Source: Ustulina deusta (Eukaryota > Ascomycota > Sordariomycetes > Xylariales > Xylariaceae). From it: a stretch of 64,000 nt of DNA. The notes below the pieces were generated by a model, which saw only the letters and a list, made by a program, of their open reading frames with translations, did not search any database and had not been told where the DNA came from. Location: NCBI GenBank assembly GCA_023159155.1, contig JAJNNX010000051.1, positions 248,001 to 312,000 on the forward strand. The letters are read 5' to 3'. Shown here piece after piece: positions 1 to 10,429 of this stretch. How positions within the stretch are numbered: the first letter of the stretch is position 1; the number at the start of each line of letters is the position of its first letter. Made by a program: the position numbers and the translations under genes.

Positions 1-3000
1 TTTCAAATAAAATTTGGCCTATTATAAAACTTATTTTATTAAAGTTATAAATATTCTTTTTTAAAATATTATATTTAATTATTATATTTTATATAAACTT
101 AAACTATTTATTATATATAACAAGATTTTTATAAAAAACTTGCTAATAATTAATTTTTTAATTAAAATATATTTTAAACATAAAATATTATTATATAAAG
201 TTTAAAGCCTAGTTAATACTAACTTTAGACGCGTTACGTTCGTATAATAGTTAATTAGCTATATTTTTAATACTACTTATCTAAAGCAGAAATAATTACA
301 AAACTAAATCTATAATATATTATATAATAATATTTTTTTTAAGTTCAGTTAATTTTTAACGTTATATAATAAATATTTGTTAGGTTTGTTTGCTAGTGCG
401 CTAATTGCAAAAAGTTATACAAAAAATATTATAGATTTGTACTATACAATTAACAGTTAATTTTTTGTTGCGATTAAAAGCTTCTAATACAAACTGCAAG
501 TCTACTTTGTTCTAAGAAAGTGCTATTATTATTGGTTATAAAAATGGTAATTAAAAAAAGAGCGTACGAAAGTGCGAAAAAGTTGGCAATTGACTTGTAT
601 TAGCAATTAGCTTGTGTCCTACGTTAGTACTTTTTTTTTTTATATTTTTTAATATAGAAAAGGCTGCAAACGTTTATAAAAATAACTTCTTTTATATATA
701 TATTTTTTTTAGAAGACTTCCTTTATAAGGCCTTTTTTTTATTTTTTTTATAATACAAGATTTATAAATATAGTAGTTCTTAGTATTATTTATTTTTTTA
801 ATAATTTTGTTTAGTTTTAATAAGAATTATTTGTTTAAATAATTTATTTTTTTGTGCTAAAATCTTATTTTAGGGCTAATTTGGTAGGCTATTAGTACTA
901 AAAAGATTGCTTAATTAATAAAAAATACAAAAAAATTTCCAAAATATAGTATAATAATTAGTATATTTAAAAGTTTTAAAAAAATAATTATATATTATTT
1001 TTTAATAAGTAATATTTTTGCTTCCTTATTTAGTAGCTATATTACTAAGATTAGGTTAACGCTTAATTTTAGGATATAAAATATATTATAAAAAGTAATT
1101 CTAGTAAGTCTTTTTATTATAGCAATTTGTTTAATAAAAATTTCTTTTTTTTTTATAAATATTTTAATTTTTTTAACCCCTTTAATCGTGATTTCCCCAA
1201 AGTTAAATTTCTTATAATTAAACAATTTGTTCTTGTTCTAAATAATATATTGTCTATATTCTAAATCTAAAACCTAGACCCTTTTTAATAAGCAGTTAAT
1301 ATTTATTATATAAAATAGTTTAAAAGTTTTATTGTTTTTCCTACTTTAAATAGTAATACAAGCCTATATATCCTAATTTATAATATTTTTAATAGAGCTA
1401 TTACTTTCTATAGCGTTCTATTTTAAAGAACTTATTAATATTATAATTGCTTACTTTAATAAATTAAGTTTTTAGGTCTAAGGTCTAATATAAATAAAAT
1501 AGAATTAGTTTTATATTAGATATTTAGAATACTTCGTATAATAAAACAAATATATAGATTAAATTATAAAAAATTAAATAGTTTAGCTTAAAAATCTTAT
1601 ATAATATTTATTATATTGCTATTACTGCTATTTCTATGTTTTAGATATATTGCTAATATTGCTTTTTTTATTTCTCTTTTGCTGTTTTTTTTTGGCTTTT
1701 TTCCTTTTTTTTCTATATTTTTTTTAGTTCCGGGTATAAGTCCTAACAGCTTCTTTTAATATATTTTATCTTTCTACAATATTTATACTTTAGTTTTTTA
1801 AATACTACTTTTTTGTTTTTAAAATTAGTTATTATTGCTACTTGTTTTTTTTTTTTTATAAAGTTAGACTTAGCTATTATTACTAGCACTTTTTCTAGTA
1901 CCGATTAGTCTGTTCGACCTATGCAGGTTTTTTTATTTTTCGCGATTAGTACTACGTTGGTTAAAATCGGGATTTTAGTTCCTACTAAAATCTAGAAAAC
2001 TTAGGCCTAGGCTTTAAAGTCTTTTCTAAAACTACAAATAAAATATACTATAAAGTAGTTTTTAGGAAGCTTATATTTAGGTTTTACTTTAGTATATTTT
2101 TTTTGTATTATTTTAATTTTGTTTACTAGTTTTTAAATAATTAAAAAATTTTTAATATTTATATTGTTTTATTAGATCGCTAGTTAAAGAAATAATATAA
2201 CTTCTTTTTGGTTATATTTTTTATTTATTTATATAAACATTTTTTTTATTGTTTTAATACTGTTTATTATTTAATTTTAAGAAATAGAAAAGCTATTTTT
2301 TATTAAAAGAATATCTTATTTTTAGGCAATTTTTTAAGCTGCTATTTGTAGCTATAAGACTTGTTTAGCTTTTTCTAAAAATTGCCCTATTATAAATTTA
2401 TATATATTATATATATTGATTATTGTTAGTATATTAAAGTATTACTTATAATAGTTTTTTTAGCTTTTAAGCCTTTTAAATAAGTTAATCTTAATAATAT
2501 TTATATTTAGTTTTAGTAGTTTAGTAGTAGCCCTACTAGTAGCATTAATAGTATTAGCTGTATTTTTTTATTATTAATATGTTTATAACATATAAGCTAA
2601 AAAAATAAGTTGTTATAAGGGATTAAAATTGTAGTAGAATTAAAACTTTGTTTTAAGATTATTTTTAGTTTAATTTTTATAATTATTTAAGTAAAAAATA
2701 TAAAATAAAATCTAAATTTTATTGCTTTATTAATAAGTTTTTAATTAATCTATTAAAGCTATTTTTTTTATAGCTTTTTTATAAGTCTATATCTTTATAG
2801 GGCAGCAACTATACTATATATCTAAATAGTTCTTTTTTACTTAGTAATAAGAAAATATTTATATTGTTTTGGTTTAGTACGTAGTTATTTATTTTAATTA
2901 TAGGTAGGTTAATATAAGTGTTGTTTTGTTTGTTGTTTATTTAAAGGTCTATGTAGTTCTATTATAAGGCTATATCTTGTGCTATATAAAAAAAATAATC

Positions 3001-3360
3001 AGTGTTTAATAACTGATTTATTATAATTAGTCTAATAACCCGTTTTTTTTGTTCCTTTTAAATATTAATTGTTTTATTAATTATAACTTAAAATAAAAAA
3101 ACTAAAAACTAGTATTATAAATGTTTTATATTATAAGATAATAGTTTTTAGAAAATCTAAGTTAAAAAGAAATTATAGCTTTTTGGTCCTTTTAACTTAT
3201 CTGATTTTCCTTTTTTAGATTAATTAGACGGGCCGTTGTAAATCCGATCTAGTGTTTTATTAGCTCATATTTTTTATCAAATATAATATTATAGTAGCTA
3301 ACTGTTTATAACTTAATAGAAAAGTCTCCGGGCTCATAACCTAGTAAAATAATTAGTATA
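1..3360. repeat. AT-rich island, probably RIP-degraded repeat DNA
   Basis: This stretch is almost entirely A and T, rich in TA steps and poor in CpG and CpA, with no convincing coding sequence on either strand. Base composition changes sharply to normal gene-like DNA near 3360-3500. Such islands in filamentous ascomycetes are usually transposon or duplicated DNA destroyed by repeat-induced point mutation; that origin is inferred, since no transposon protein can be read through the decay. Short low-complexity runs of T and (TA)n are scattered throughout. The window edge cuts the island, so its full length is unknown. Confidence 0.8.
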
Positions 3361-3508
3361 CAAGTATTACATTTAGCTTGACTACATTATAACAGAAGGT
3401 GGGAAGACCTTAATATATACACAAACAGTGATAACCGTGCCTTTTATGCCCTTAATCTTGTATAGTACATGAAGTGACTCCTTGACGTAGTTCACTTTCA
3501 ACATATTG
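3345..3508 (+). repeat. Diverged direct repeat, left copy (partner at 28.66-28.82 kb)
   Basis: About 140-160 bp align without large gaps to 28660-28816, just past the stop codon of the OTT_1508-like deaminase gene. Most differences are G-to-A or C-to-T in this left copy (for example GGAGGACC read as GGAAGACC and CCTCAAT as CCTTAAT), the direction expected of RIP. The right copy sits in GC-normal DNA and keeps the G/C state. Similarity stops abruptly after the shared word CACTTTCAACA. Confidence 0.8.
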
Positions 3509-4766
3509 AAGGCGACTTTGTTGCGCGATTGTACTGTTGGCTTCACGTTTCCTTCGCAGTTGAACTCCTCTTCTACAACACCTTGCTTATGTTCAAGCTA
3601 TCGATGCTTTTCTCCTTCAAGAGGCTAGGCACCTCTGTCGATATCTTCAACTATCTGTGGTGGCCAATATTTCTCTTGTCTCTGGCCACGTTGTTCATAG
3701 GTATCGGAGACATGGAATACCAGTGCTTATTCAGTGATCTAAACACAATTACGATCTACTGTAACTCGCGCAAGGCTACAGAGTTCCTCAAAGCTACGCT
3801 TGACGTGAAATTCGCTTTCGATGTTCTAACCGGCTTCCTAAGTGAGTGGTCACAAGATCTCCTTGGAACGCCAATGTGTGACAAGGGCTTATAATAAGGG
3901 CTTGGAACTTAGTCATATTCAGCTAATAATTATCTAGGGGCTCAAGGTCCATGATCTATCTCCTTTTTCTGCCTTCGCTGGGAATCTATGGCTGCCTTTA
4001 TACCCGACGCTGCCTGACTATAATCTGTGACTCTGTCGACGCTGTTATCACGCAAGGGACTGTTAGGTTTCCTTGCATATGTGCGGGGTCCATGTGACCT
4101 CTTTTCCTTCCAATAAGGGCTTATTCGTATCGGTAGAGGCATGTATTATACCTAACTGCATAGCTAGCGTCCTTGGCGATCTACGAGCGCTTAAGATCAA
4201 ACTTCCAATCTCGAGCTAAGAAGCGAAACAAGTTCTCACTCTACGAAATCTCAACTGTCACCGAGACTGGGGATGGTGAGGGTTACGTCATGAGAGGCGA
4301 GGTCGCGGGCCATGATAGCGAGGGTGTCAGGACTGGCTGTGGCTTGTTACACGGCTCCAAGCGCTGCTCACTTGTCCGGGAACCAGATTTCACACAAGCA
4401 AAAGTACCAGGTTACGCGCCATCCTCTGTAATAAAAGACTTCACACTTTCTAACTTGGGGGAAGAAGAAAGGTGATGGGAAGTGTATTGTAGCACTGTGC
4501 CATAGTGATTTGTATTTTGCTATGGGTCCCGAAGGACATGGGTGCTTTACTTTAGAGGGCCTATGACTTACATCCCTCAACCCTACAGTACCGACCGGCT
4601 GGTACCAATCCTGGCTGAAAACCACCCGGACCTTGCTCTGTCCCTCAACGGCGCACTCGTTTCTGTTTCTAGAGATTCTCTTCAGAGTTAATTCTTGTGC
4701 TTCGAATCATCACCACCCCGTTTCCGTCAGCATCCTTTCCACGCCGCCTCATCTCCCCTCGTCAGT
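3509..4766. other. Degenerate margin upstream of the P450, no gene recognised
   Basis: GC content is normal here but I find no gene I can support. Open frames at 3529-3894 and 4173-4475 (plus strand) have no motif I recognise, no good start context and no convincing splice sites. The last 200 bp before 4767 are pyrimidine-rich and are likely promoter and 5' leader of the P450 gene. The stretch may hold broken remains of the element whose copy is marked at 3345-3508. Confidence 0.5.
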
Positions 4767-6511
4767 ATGGCCCTTCTCTCCATCATTTTCTGGGGCTGCT
4801 GGATGCTTCCACTTGTAATAGTACTGCAGTCAGGATATTCTTTGTTTGCGAACTACCTACTGGCTCGTAGAATCGGGGTCCGCTTTCGTGTTATTCCCAT
4901 CAGCCACCTGAACCATTTTTGGATGCTTGTTGATAGAAAGGTTCTTCACTATGTGAAAAAGTTCTTTGGGGAAAGTGTTTTCACTAGGTATAACTGGATG
5001 GGATGGGAGTTGCCCGATCGGTATTTCTCTCATCGGGAGCTAGGCGACGCGTTTATACTGGTTACACCTGGGCGGAATTGGTTATATATTGGCCACCCGG
5101 ATATTGTTATGGAAGTCACCCGCAGAAGAGATGATTTTCCTCGATGTATTGAGCTGACACAGGTTCTTGATATCTTTGGACCCAGCGTTGGCACCGTAAG
5201 GCTTTTCCCGTACCATTTACGTAGGTGAGCTCACACATCCTCTCGTAGGTCGAAGGTCAGCAATGGGTGACTCAGCGAAAGCTCATGGCGTCCTGCTTCA
5301 ACGAACAATACAACGAGACGGTCTGGTCCGAAAGCATATCTCAAGCCCACGATATGATCCGCTACTGGACGTCACGCCCATCGATACGAAGCACTGCAAA
5401 TGACCTACGCACCTTGTCGCTTGATGTGCTTAGCAAAGCCGGCTTTGGCAAGTCGTTCAAATTCGAGGGGTACGAGGAAGCGTTGCATGTCGATCCCTCA
5501 GCGAGCTATAAGGACTCGCTACAGTTGATATTGGAACACTGCATTCTCATCATTGCCATGGGACCTGAATTCTTTACCAAGACGCCATGGTTGCCTCGTA
5601 AGTACCGGCAGATCGGGCAAGCGGTGACGGCGTTCCAGAAATCCATGACAGACATGTACGAGTCGGAAAAAGCCAGGGTCGCCCAGGGCATATCAAGGAC
5701 CACTGGTAGCCGCACCTTTTTATCCTCGCTTGCCAAGGCATCGTTGGATGCGAAGCAGGGCGAGGGTCTCACAGAACGAGAGATTTACGGCAATATCTTT
5801 GTTATCAACTTTGCTGGTCACGATACCTCTGCCCACGTCTTCACCTTCGCCGTGTACTTCCTGGCTGCCAACCCGGCGGTGCAGGAGTGGCTTTCGGAGG
5901 AACTTCATTCTGTGTTTGGTCGTTTGCCATCACATGAGTGGGATTATACTGCCCATTTCCCCCGCCTTAAGCGTTGTTTGGCTGTCCTTTATGAAACTAT
6001 TCGGCTATATACGCCCGTGCCGGTTACGAAGTGGACAAAAGGAAAAATGCAAACACTCGATGTTGGCGACAAGACGCTTGTCCTGCCACCCAACACCATG
6101 ATCTGTCTAGCTTATTCGTCTTTGCAGACTGATCCCAGATGGTGGGGGTCTGACTCGCTCACCTGGAGACCATCTCGCTTCATTAAGCCCGCGGAAACTG
6201 AACCTACACTCGAGGGAGTGGAAAGACGGGTGAAAGAGGAAGAGTTCCTCCAGCCCAAACGCGGCACCTTCGTTGGGTGGTCCGAGGGTGCGCGCGACTG
6301 CCCCGGGAGGAAGTTCTCCCAAGTTGAATTTGTGGCCACTATAGCGTCGCTGTTCCGTGACTGGAGAGTATACCCGGTGACCTTTGAAGGAGAAACGATC
6401 GAGGCGGCTCGCGAACGGGTGCTCGAGCTTATCAAGACTGACTCTGCCATGGTCCTGTTGCAGCAGATGCTGCATCCCGAGAGAGCCCCTCTAGTCTGGT
6501 CCAAGAGGTAA
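4767..6511 (+). CDS. Cytochrome P450 monooxygenase
   Basis: Two exons, 4767-5195 and 5249-6511, joined by a 53-bp GTAAGG...TAG intron, give about 563 residues, a normal length for a microsomal fungal P450. The start ATG at 4767 gives a hydrophobic N-terminal anchor (MALLSIIFWGCWMLPLVIVL). Visible signatures are the post-splice VEGQQWVTQRK block, the I-helix oxygen-binding AGHDTS near residue 332, the K-helix ETIR near 392, and the heme loop GWSEGARDCPGRKF with the thiolate Cys near 494. All are intact, so the enzyme looks functional. It would sit in the ER membrane and oxidise a substrate using CPR and NADPH. It lies at the left edge of the decayed PKS cluster and is probably a tailoring enzyme of that pathway, but the substrate cannot be told from sequence. 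Confidence 0.93.
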
Positions 6512-6646
6512 GGTTGATTACCTCGTCTTGTACTGTTCCATTTAAAAGGCAAAGAATGGCATGGTTTTATTAACTTAGTGAATAACGTTATATGTAAAGT
6601 GATAACTGGTCATAGTTAAAGCTCCTTTACCCAGCTGGCTAACCTG

Positions 6647-6708
6647 GCTAGGTGGCCTAGTGGCTGGTGAGAGTGGCCACATGGCAGTGGCATATTCGAT
6701 TCCACGTA
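6647..6708 (+). other. tRNA-like remnant (A box and B box)
   Basis: TGGCCTAGTGG at 6653-6663 matches the Pol III A-box consensus. ATTCGATTCC at 6694-6703 resembles a B box and sits in a small T-arm-like stem (GTGG...CCAC). The spacing of about 41 bases is that of a tRNA. No acceptor stem or anticodon arm closes properly, so this is a tRNA pseudogene or a SINE head rather than a working tRNA. Confidence 0.4.
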
Positions 6709-6990
6709 CTCTCTTGCGTTTGTATTCCTAGTTTCCTTCCTCATCCGTAGATTTCCATACAAATTGACCTACCTATGGTAGCCTTGTCTTCTCTAGTAGT
6801 CGTCAGACCGTAACAGAGTATTAGGGGAGTCCACTTAGCCTCTCCGAAGGTGGGAGGCAGGGACAGAGTCAACCAATACCAAACCAAGAATATTCTCAGG
6901 GTTGTGCATGATGGAGTAGGCTTGATTATCGTTAGGCTACGGGAGATAGATGTTGTCTTTATTGGTTAGTACTACTAGGCTGGGGGATTT

Positions 6991-7060
6991 TGTCAGATTT
7001 AACCATTACACCAAACAACCAAAAGGTTAGCAAGCAATTACACGTGCCTTCGTTTTTAAC
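6991..7060 (+). repeat. Short dispersed repeat, partner within 60.92-61.04 kb
   Basis: The block beginning TGTCAGATTTAACCATTA is clearly similar to the one at 60917-60969 (TGTCAGAAATAATCACTA), with the same order of AACCA-rich words and the shared end GCAATTAC/GTAATTAC. It ends in GCCTTCGTTTTTA, the word that also forms the inverted ends of the MITE-like elements at 52.3 and 60.7 kb. It is probably a fragment of the same mobile family. Confidence 0.6.
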
Positions 7061-7389
7061 GAAAGAAAAATAACTAAGTAGAACCAAGGTTAATTATGCT
7101 TAGTTTTTTTTTTCTCTAATTCGCCTTACTATTCTTGGCATACCAGGTTACCCTTGCCGAGTCTCGGATGCTGTGATGGTGTTCGCCCGCATGATGTTTT
7201 GAGGCTCAATGTTAAAGTGAGTGGGCGGGTCTGGGAATCGGGATGGGTGCTAATTGCCAGACTGGTTGCTCTTCGCTGTAGAATTGGCCTTATCCGAAAT
7301 AAAACTCTGCAAGATAAAGAGGGTGTTCTATATACGGATGAGGATGGTGAATAGTCGAAAGGGGTCCGCTGGGCGTGTTATAGTGGTTT

Positions 7390-8560
7390 TGTTGGCAGGC
7401 GGAATCCCGCCGGCCAATGAGTCTTGGCGTCACCAAAAGGGGGCTTATTGTTTACACTACATGGCACTGCCACGCCATCCAGCACGTTTATTCCGCGAGT
7501 GGAGCGATGCTATTGCTCTTGACTTAGAGGCCGAGAAAGACCAGCTTCTCGCCAAGCTAGCTCTTGTAATTACATTTCGATGCCAGAATGGGCATAAGGG
7601 GGCTCAAGTGACAGAAGACGATCTGTCGTATGCCTGTGCTCTAATTTATGGAACTCATACCAAAGCAGCACGCCTTCAGTACATCACGACCTAGAGCGGT
7701 TTCATCGCCGTTCCGCTCTGCAGCCTGCTGAATGGAGAGCAAATTGCGGAGTTGTTTTGATTGAACATCTATCTACCTGATGGAAAACGAGGGGATCCCC
7801 GGCATGCAATCCCCTCCCACAATGCTTCCGTTCAAACATGGGGTCCTTACCGGCCAGGAGAAAGTGATATCGTACCACGATCGACCCCGATCTCAACCCA
7901 ATAAATGCCATTTATGCCTTATACGAACTTTCCGGGCTCAGTGAACATGGAAAAGGAAAACATACCAGCCAAGCACATGGGACATACCAGTTTTATGTCA
8001 GTATTGTGAATACTGAAAAGCTAGTCGGCCTAGAGCAGGCTGCTTCTATTGCTTTTATCCGCAATACTTCCTACAATATTCCGAGTGGCGCGTTTCATAC
8101 TATCGAGGTTAAACCAGATATTTTCTATGCTACGCTAGTCTGTTTTAATGTCTTAGGAGGCTACGATAAGCATGCCGGTTTTGCCGGCTTAAAATATCTG
8201 AAGTTTAATATTCTAACTTAGGATTTGGAAGTTGGTATAACAGCTAATTATTTGGTTGAATTGGATTATCTCGTTTGCGCATGGGAGATTCAAATAGCCC
8301 AAGGAGAGAAATATACCTATACGGCTTATTGGGAGAACTCCTTGAGGTATTTCAACAATGCTCTTAATTTGTGCGACCAGCTTGAGACTTTTTGACTTTT
8401 GAACCTATCCTACTACAGACAGGCTTTTTTGGCAAGATTGGAGGAGCCTATAGACGTTCCGGGAGATATGAACAAGCCAAAGATTTCTTGAAGCCGGCGC
8501 TCGAGACAAGGAAACAAGCCAGTCTACTATATGTTGATATTACTGGAGCATAATAAAACG
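7390..8560 (+). pseudogene. Broken fungal TPR-repeat protein gene
   Basis: Pieces of one protein can be followed across at least three shifting frames. From 7420 a segment containing GAYCLHYMALPRHPARLF runs to an in-frame TAG at 7692 (probably from CAG). Then come a TGA, a frame change near 7840, a segment with HGTYQFYVSIVNTEKL (about 7970), a TAG at 8219, a segment ending NSLRYFNNALNLCDQLE (about 8385), and after another shift a TPR helix pair reading YRRSGRYEQAKDFLKPALE near 8450-8500. The last two segments have the small/large residue pattern of tetratricopeptide repeats. The order resembles a Pezizomycotina family with an N-terminal region of unknown function followed by TPRs, a match I make from memory. 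No intact frame survives. The 3' limit is uncertain; weak coding-like sequence may continue to about 8800. Confidence 0.7.
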
Positions 8561-8898
8561 CAGTATGCGCTACTGGAAGGGCCAATGGAGCTGGAGGTTG
8601 TCTTAGGTGACAAAGAATTGACTTATGAGGACGACCGGCCTAAGGTACTATTTCTGGAAAGGCAAATGAAGCTCTTAGCATGACTTCTCTTCATATTGTA
8701 GGTATGAGGCATCTTATTGATTCGCCTTACAACGCAGTAAAACTTATTTGTGACACTAAAGCCAGTAAATGTCTTAGTGTGACTGGAAGTTCTCGTATTA
8801 TTACATGGGCAGTACACATCTATCTAGTCGATCCGCTTGACTATTTACTCCAATGTTACGCTTCAGCGGGACCTGAAGCTTCTATATACTCGTTTAGC

Positions 8899-10429
8899 TT
8901 AATCACCGCGTCGTTCTTGTGGTCTTTCATATCCAAACCAGCGATGAAATCCCACTTCGTATAGGAGCCCTAACTTCTCCGGGTCCAGGCCGGCTTCTTC
9001 GTTTTGCCCACATAGAATCATGCCAGTCTCCCGGCTAGAGTCGATGATCCTCTGACATCGCGGTCGCCTCAACGCATCGTACGCATTGAAGGCTGCCTCA
9101 ATCTGCGCCGGTGAGCGTACGTAGCTGAGAAGTTCCTGCATGATCATAGCATCTTCAAACGCCATCGCAGCGCCAGAGCCTTGCCACGGAGTCATAGCAT
9201 GAGCCGCATCGCCCATTAAACATACCGTGCCGTTCCAGTAATGAGGAGTCTCTTTATGTTCCCACTGAGAGTATCCATGCAGATCATCTTGTTCGAGTGC
9301 AAGCTGGCATGATATTAGCTAATTACTGGAGCTGGTTCATTTAAGACTTAACTTACTTCGATCATGCCCTTGGCAATGGGGCCGTCAAGCCAGTTGCGGA
9401 GTGTCTGTGCTAGTATCTCCCTGTTCAGCGGACGTTTTCGATCATTAGTCGGTGAGTGCCCAACGGCGGATACGACGCATTGCACCACTGTTCTATTCTC
9501 TAAGACGTCGTGCATCAGGAATCCTCCATCCCCAACCCATCCGCATTGGCGGTCTACTTCGAACAGATCCTCTCCTAACACCTCTTTGGCTTTCTCCATC
9601 GACACCAAACTTCTACAGTCCCAGAAGCCCGCAGGCGTTGCAGCATACTTGTCGGCTTCGCTTCGAAGTACATGGGAACGAACTGAGCTGAAGATGCCGT
9701 CGGCACCAATAACGCCGTCGAATTCATCTGTAGTCCCGTCCTCGAAAGCTACTCTGACGCGACAGGTGTTGGGAATGGCATTGATGGAGGCCAACTTCTT
9801 ATTGGGATGAAGGATGTCCTGAGGTAGTGGTGCGACTAGCTCGCGAAGCAGAGATGCACGATGGACTATCACCTCCGACTCGGTGCCAGCTGAGTCAAAG
9901 ATGATCTTCCCAGCATGTGGTCCTGAACCCTATGTAGCGGGGTGAGTTGATACAAGTAATACGGTTGGTAGTTGTAGTTTGGATCATGGACGTACCACAA
10001 CGCTTCGGGACGAGTTTAAGGGGACAGCGCCAGCTTTCTTCAGCAAGTCATCTTTGCCGCCTGGGGGAAATATCTGTTCTAAAGCTTGAAGAGCATTCGT
10101 GCTCAGCGCTACAGCTGCACCGCGCTCTGAGAAGGTCGCTGCAGCTTCGTACACTTGAATTTGGATATGAGGGATCTGCTTGAGCGCGTTGGCAAGGGTG
10201 CTCCCTGCGAGACCTCCACCAATAATGGCGATGCGCAGATGGGACGGAGTTGCAGGCAGAGTAAGTTCACTGATAGAGTCTGTAGTCTTCACAAACAATA
10301 CCGGCCGGAATGGAACTAGCAGTAAGTCTTTGTACGCATGCTTCTGGGCGCGCTTCGGAGTGGCGTGGAGCTCTAGTTCCTACCTCACGTTTGGTCAAAC
10401 AACGCCAACGCGGCTCTGACAGTTGCCAT
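8899..10429 (-). CDS. FAD-dependent monooxygenase (salicylate hydroxylase-like), 3' frameshift
   Basis: The minus-strand model has four exons: 10429-10389, 10269-9996, 9929-9357 and 9303-8899, with introns of 119, 66 and 53 bp. The first exon and the start are the least certain. Group A flavoprotein hydroxylase signatures are all present: the dinucleotide-binding IAIIGGGLAGSTLANAL, the DG motif GVIGADGIFSSVRSHV, and the GD motif CLMGDAAHAMTPWQGSG. Such enzymes use FAD and NAD(P)H to hydroxylate or dearomatise phenolic rings. Beside a CMeT-R type PKS, this fits azaphilone, tropolone or sorbicillinoid chemistry. After DPEKLG the reading frame leaves the family pattern and stops at 8899. One base over, it continues as WDFIAGLDMKDHK to a TAA at 8856-8858, so a single indel near 8965 appears to have replaced the true C-terminus of about 35 residues. 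The enzyme may be inactive. Confidence 0.85.

Larger units (their letters stand above)
6512..7389. other. Intergenic, with Pol III-like boxes and a dispersed repeat
   Basis: There is no coding gene. The stretch holds the 3' region of the P450 gene, a tRNA-like A-box/B-box pair at about 6650-6705 and a dispersed repeat at 6991-7060 (both listed separately). Small open frames here lack any recognisable domain. Confidence 0.6.

Noticed and set aside
1037..1225. Open frame in the AT-rich island (minus strand, about 62 codons)
   Set aside because: It is made of Lys, Ile and Phe codons expected by chance in A/T-rich DNA, with no domain or start context.
4173..4475. Plus-strand open frame of 100 codons upstream of the P450
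   Set aside because: No recognisable motif, no splice structure, and a near-equal overlapping frame exists on the other strand.
10180..10429. Plus-strand open frame over the start of the FMO
   Set aside because: It is antisense to the dinucleotide-binding exon of the monooxygenase and has no domain of its own.
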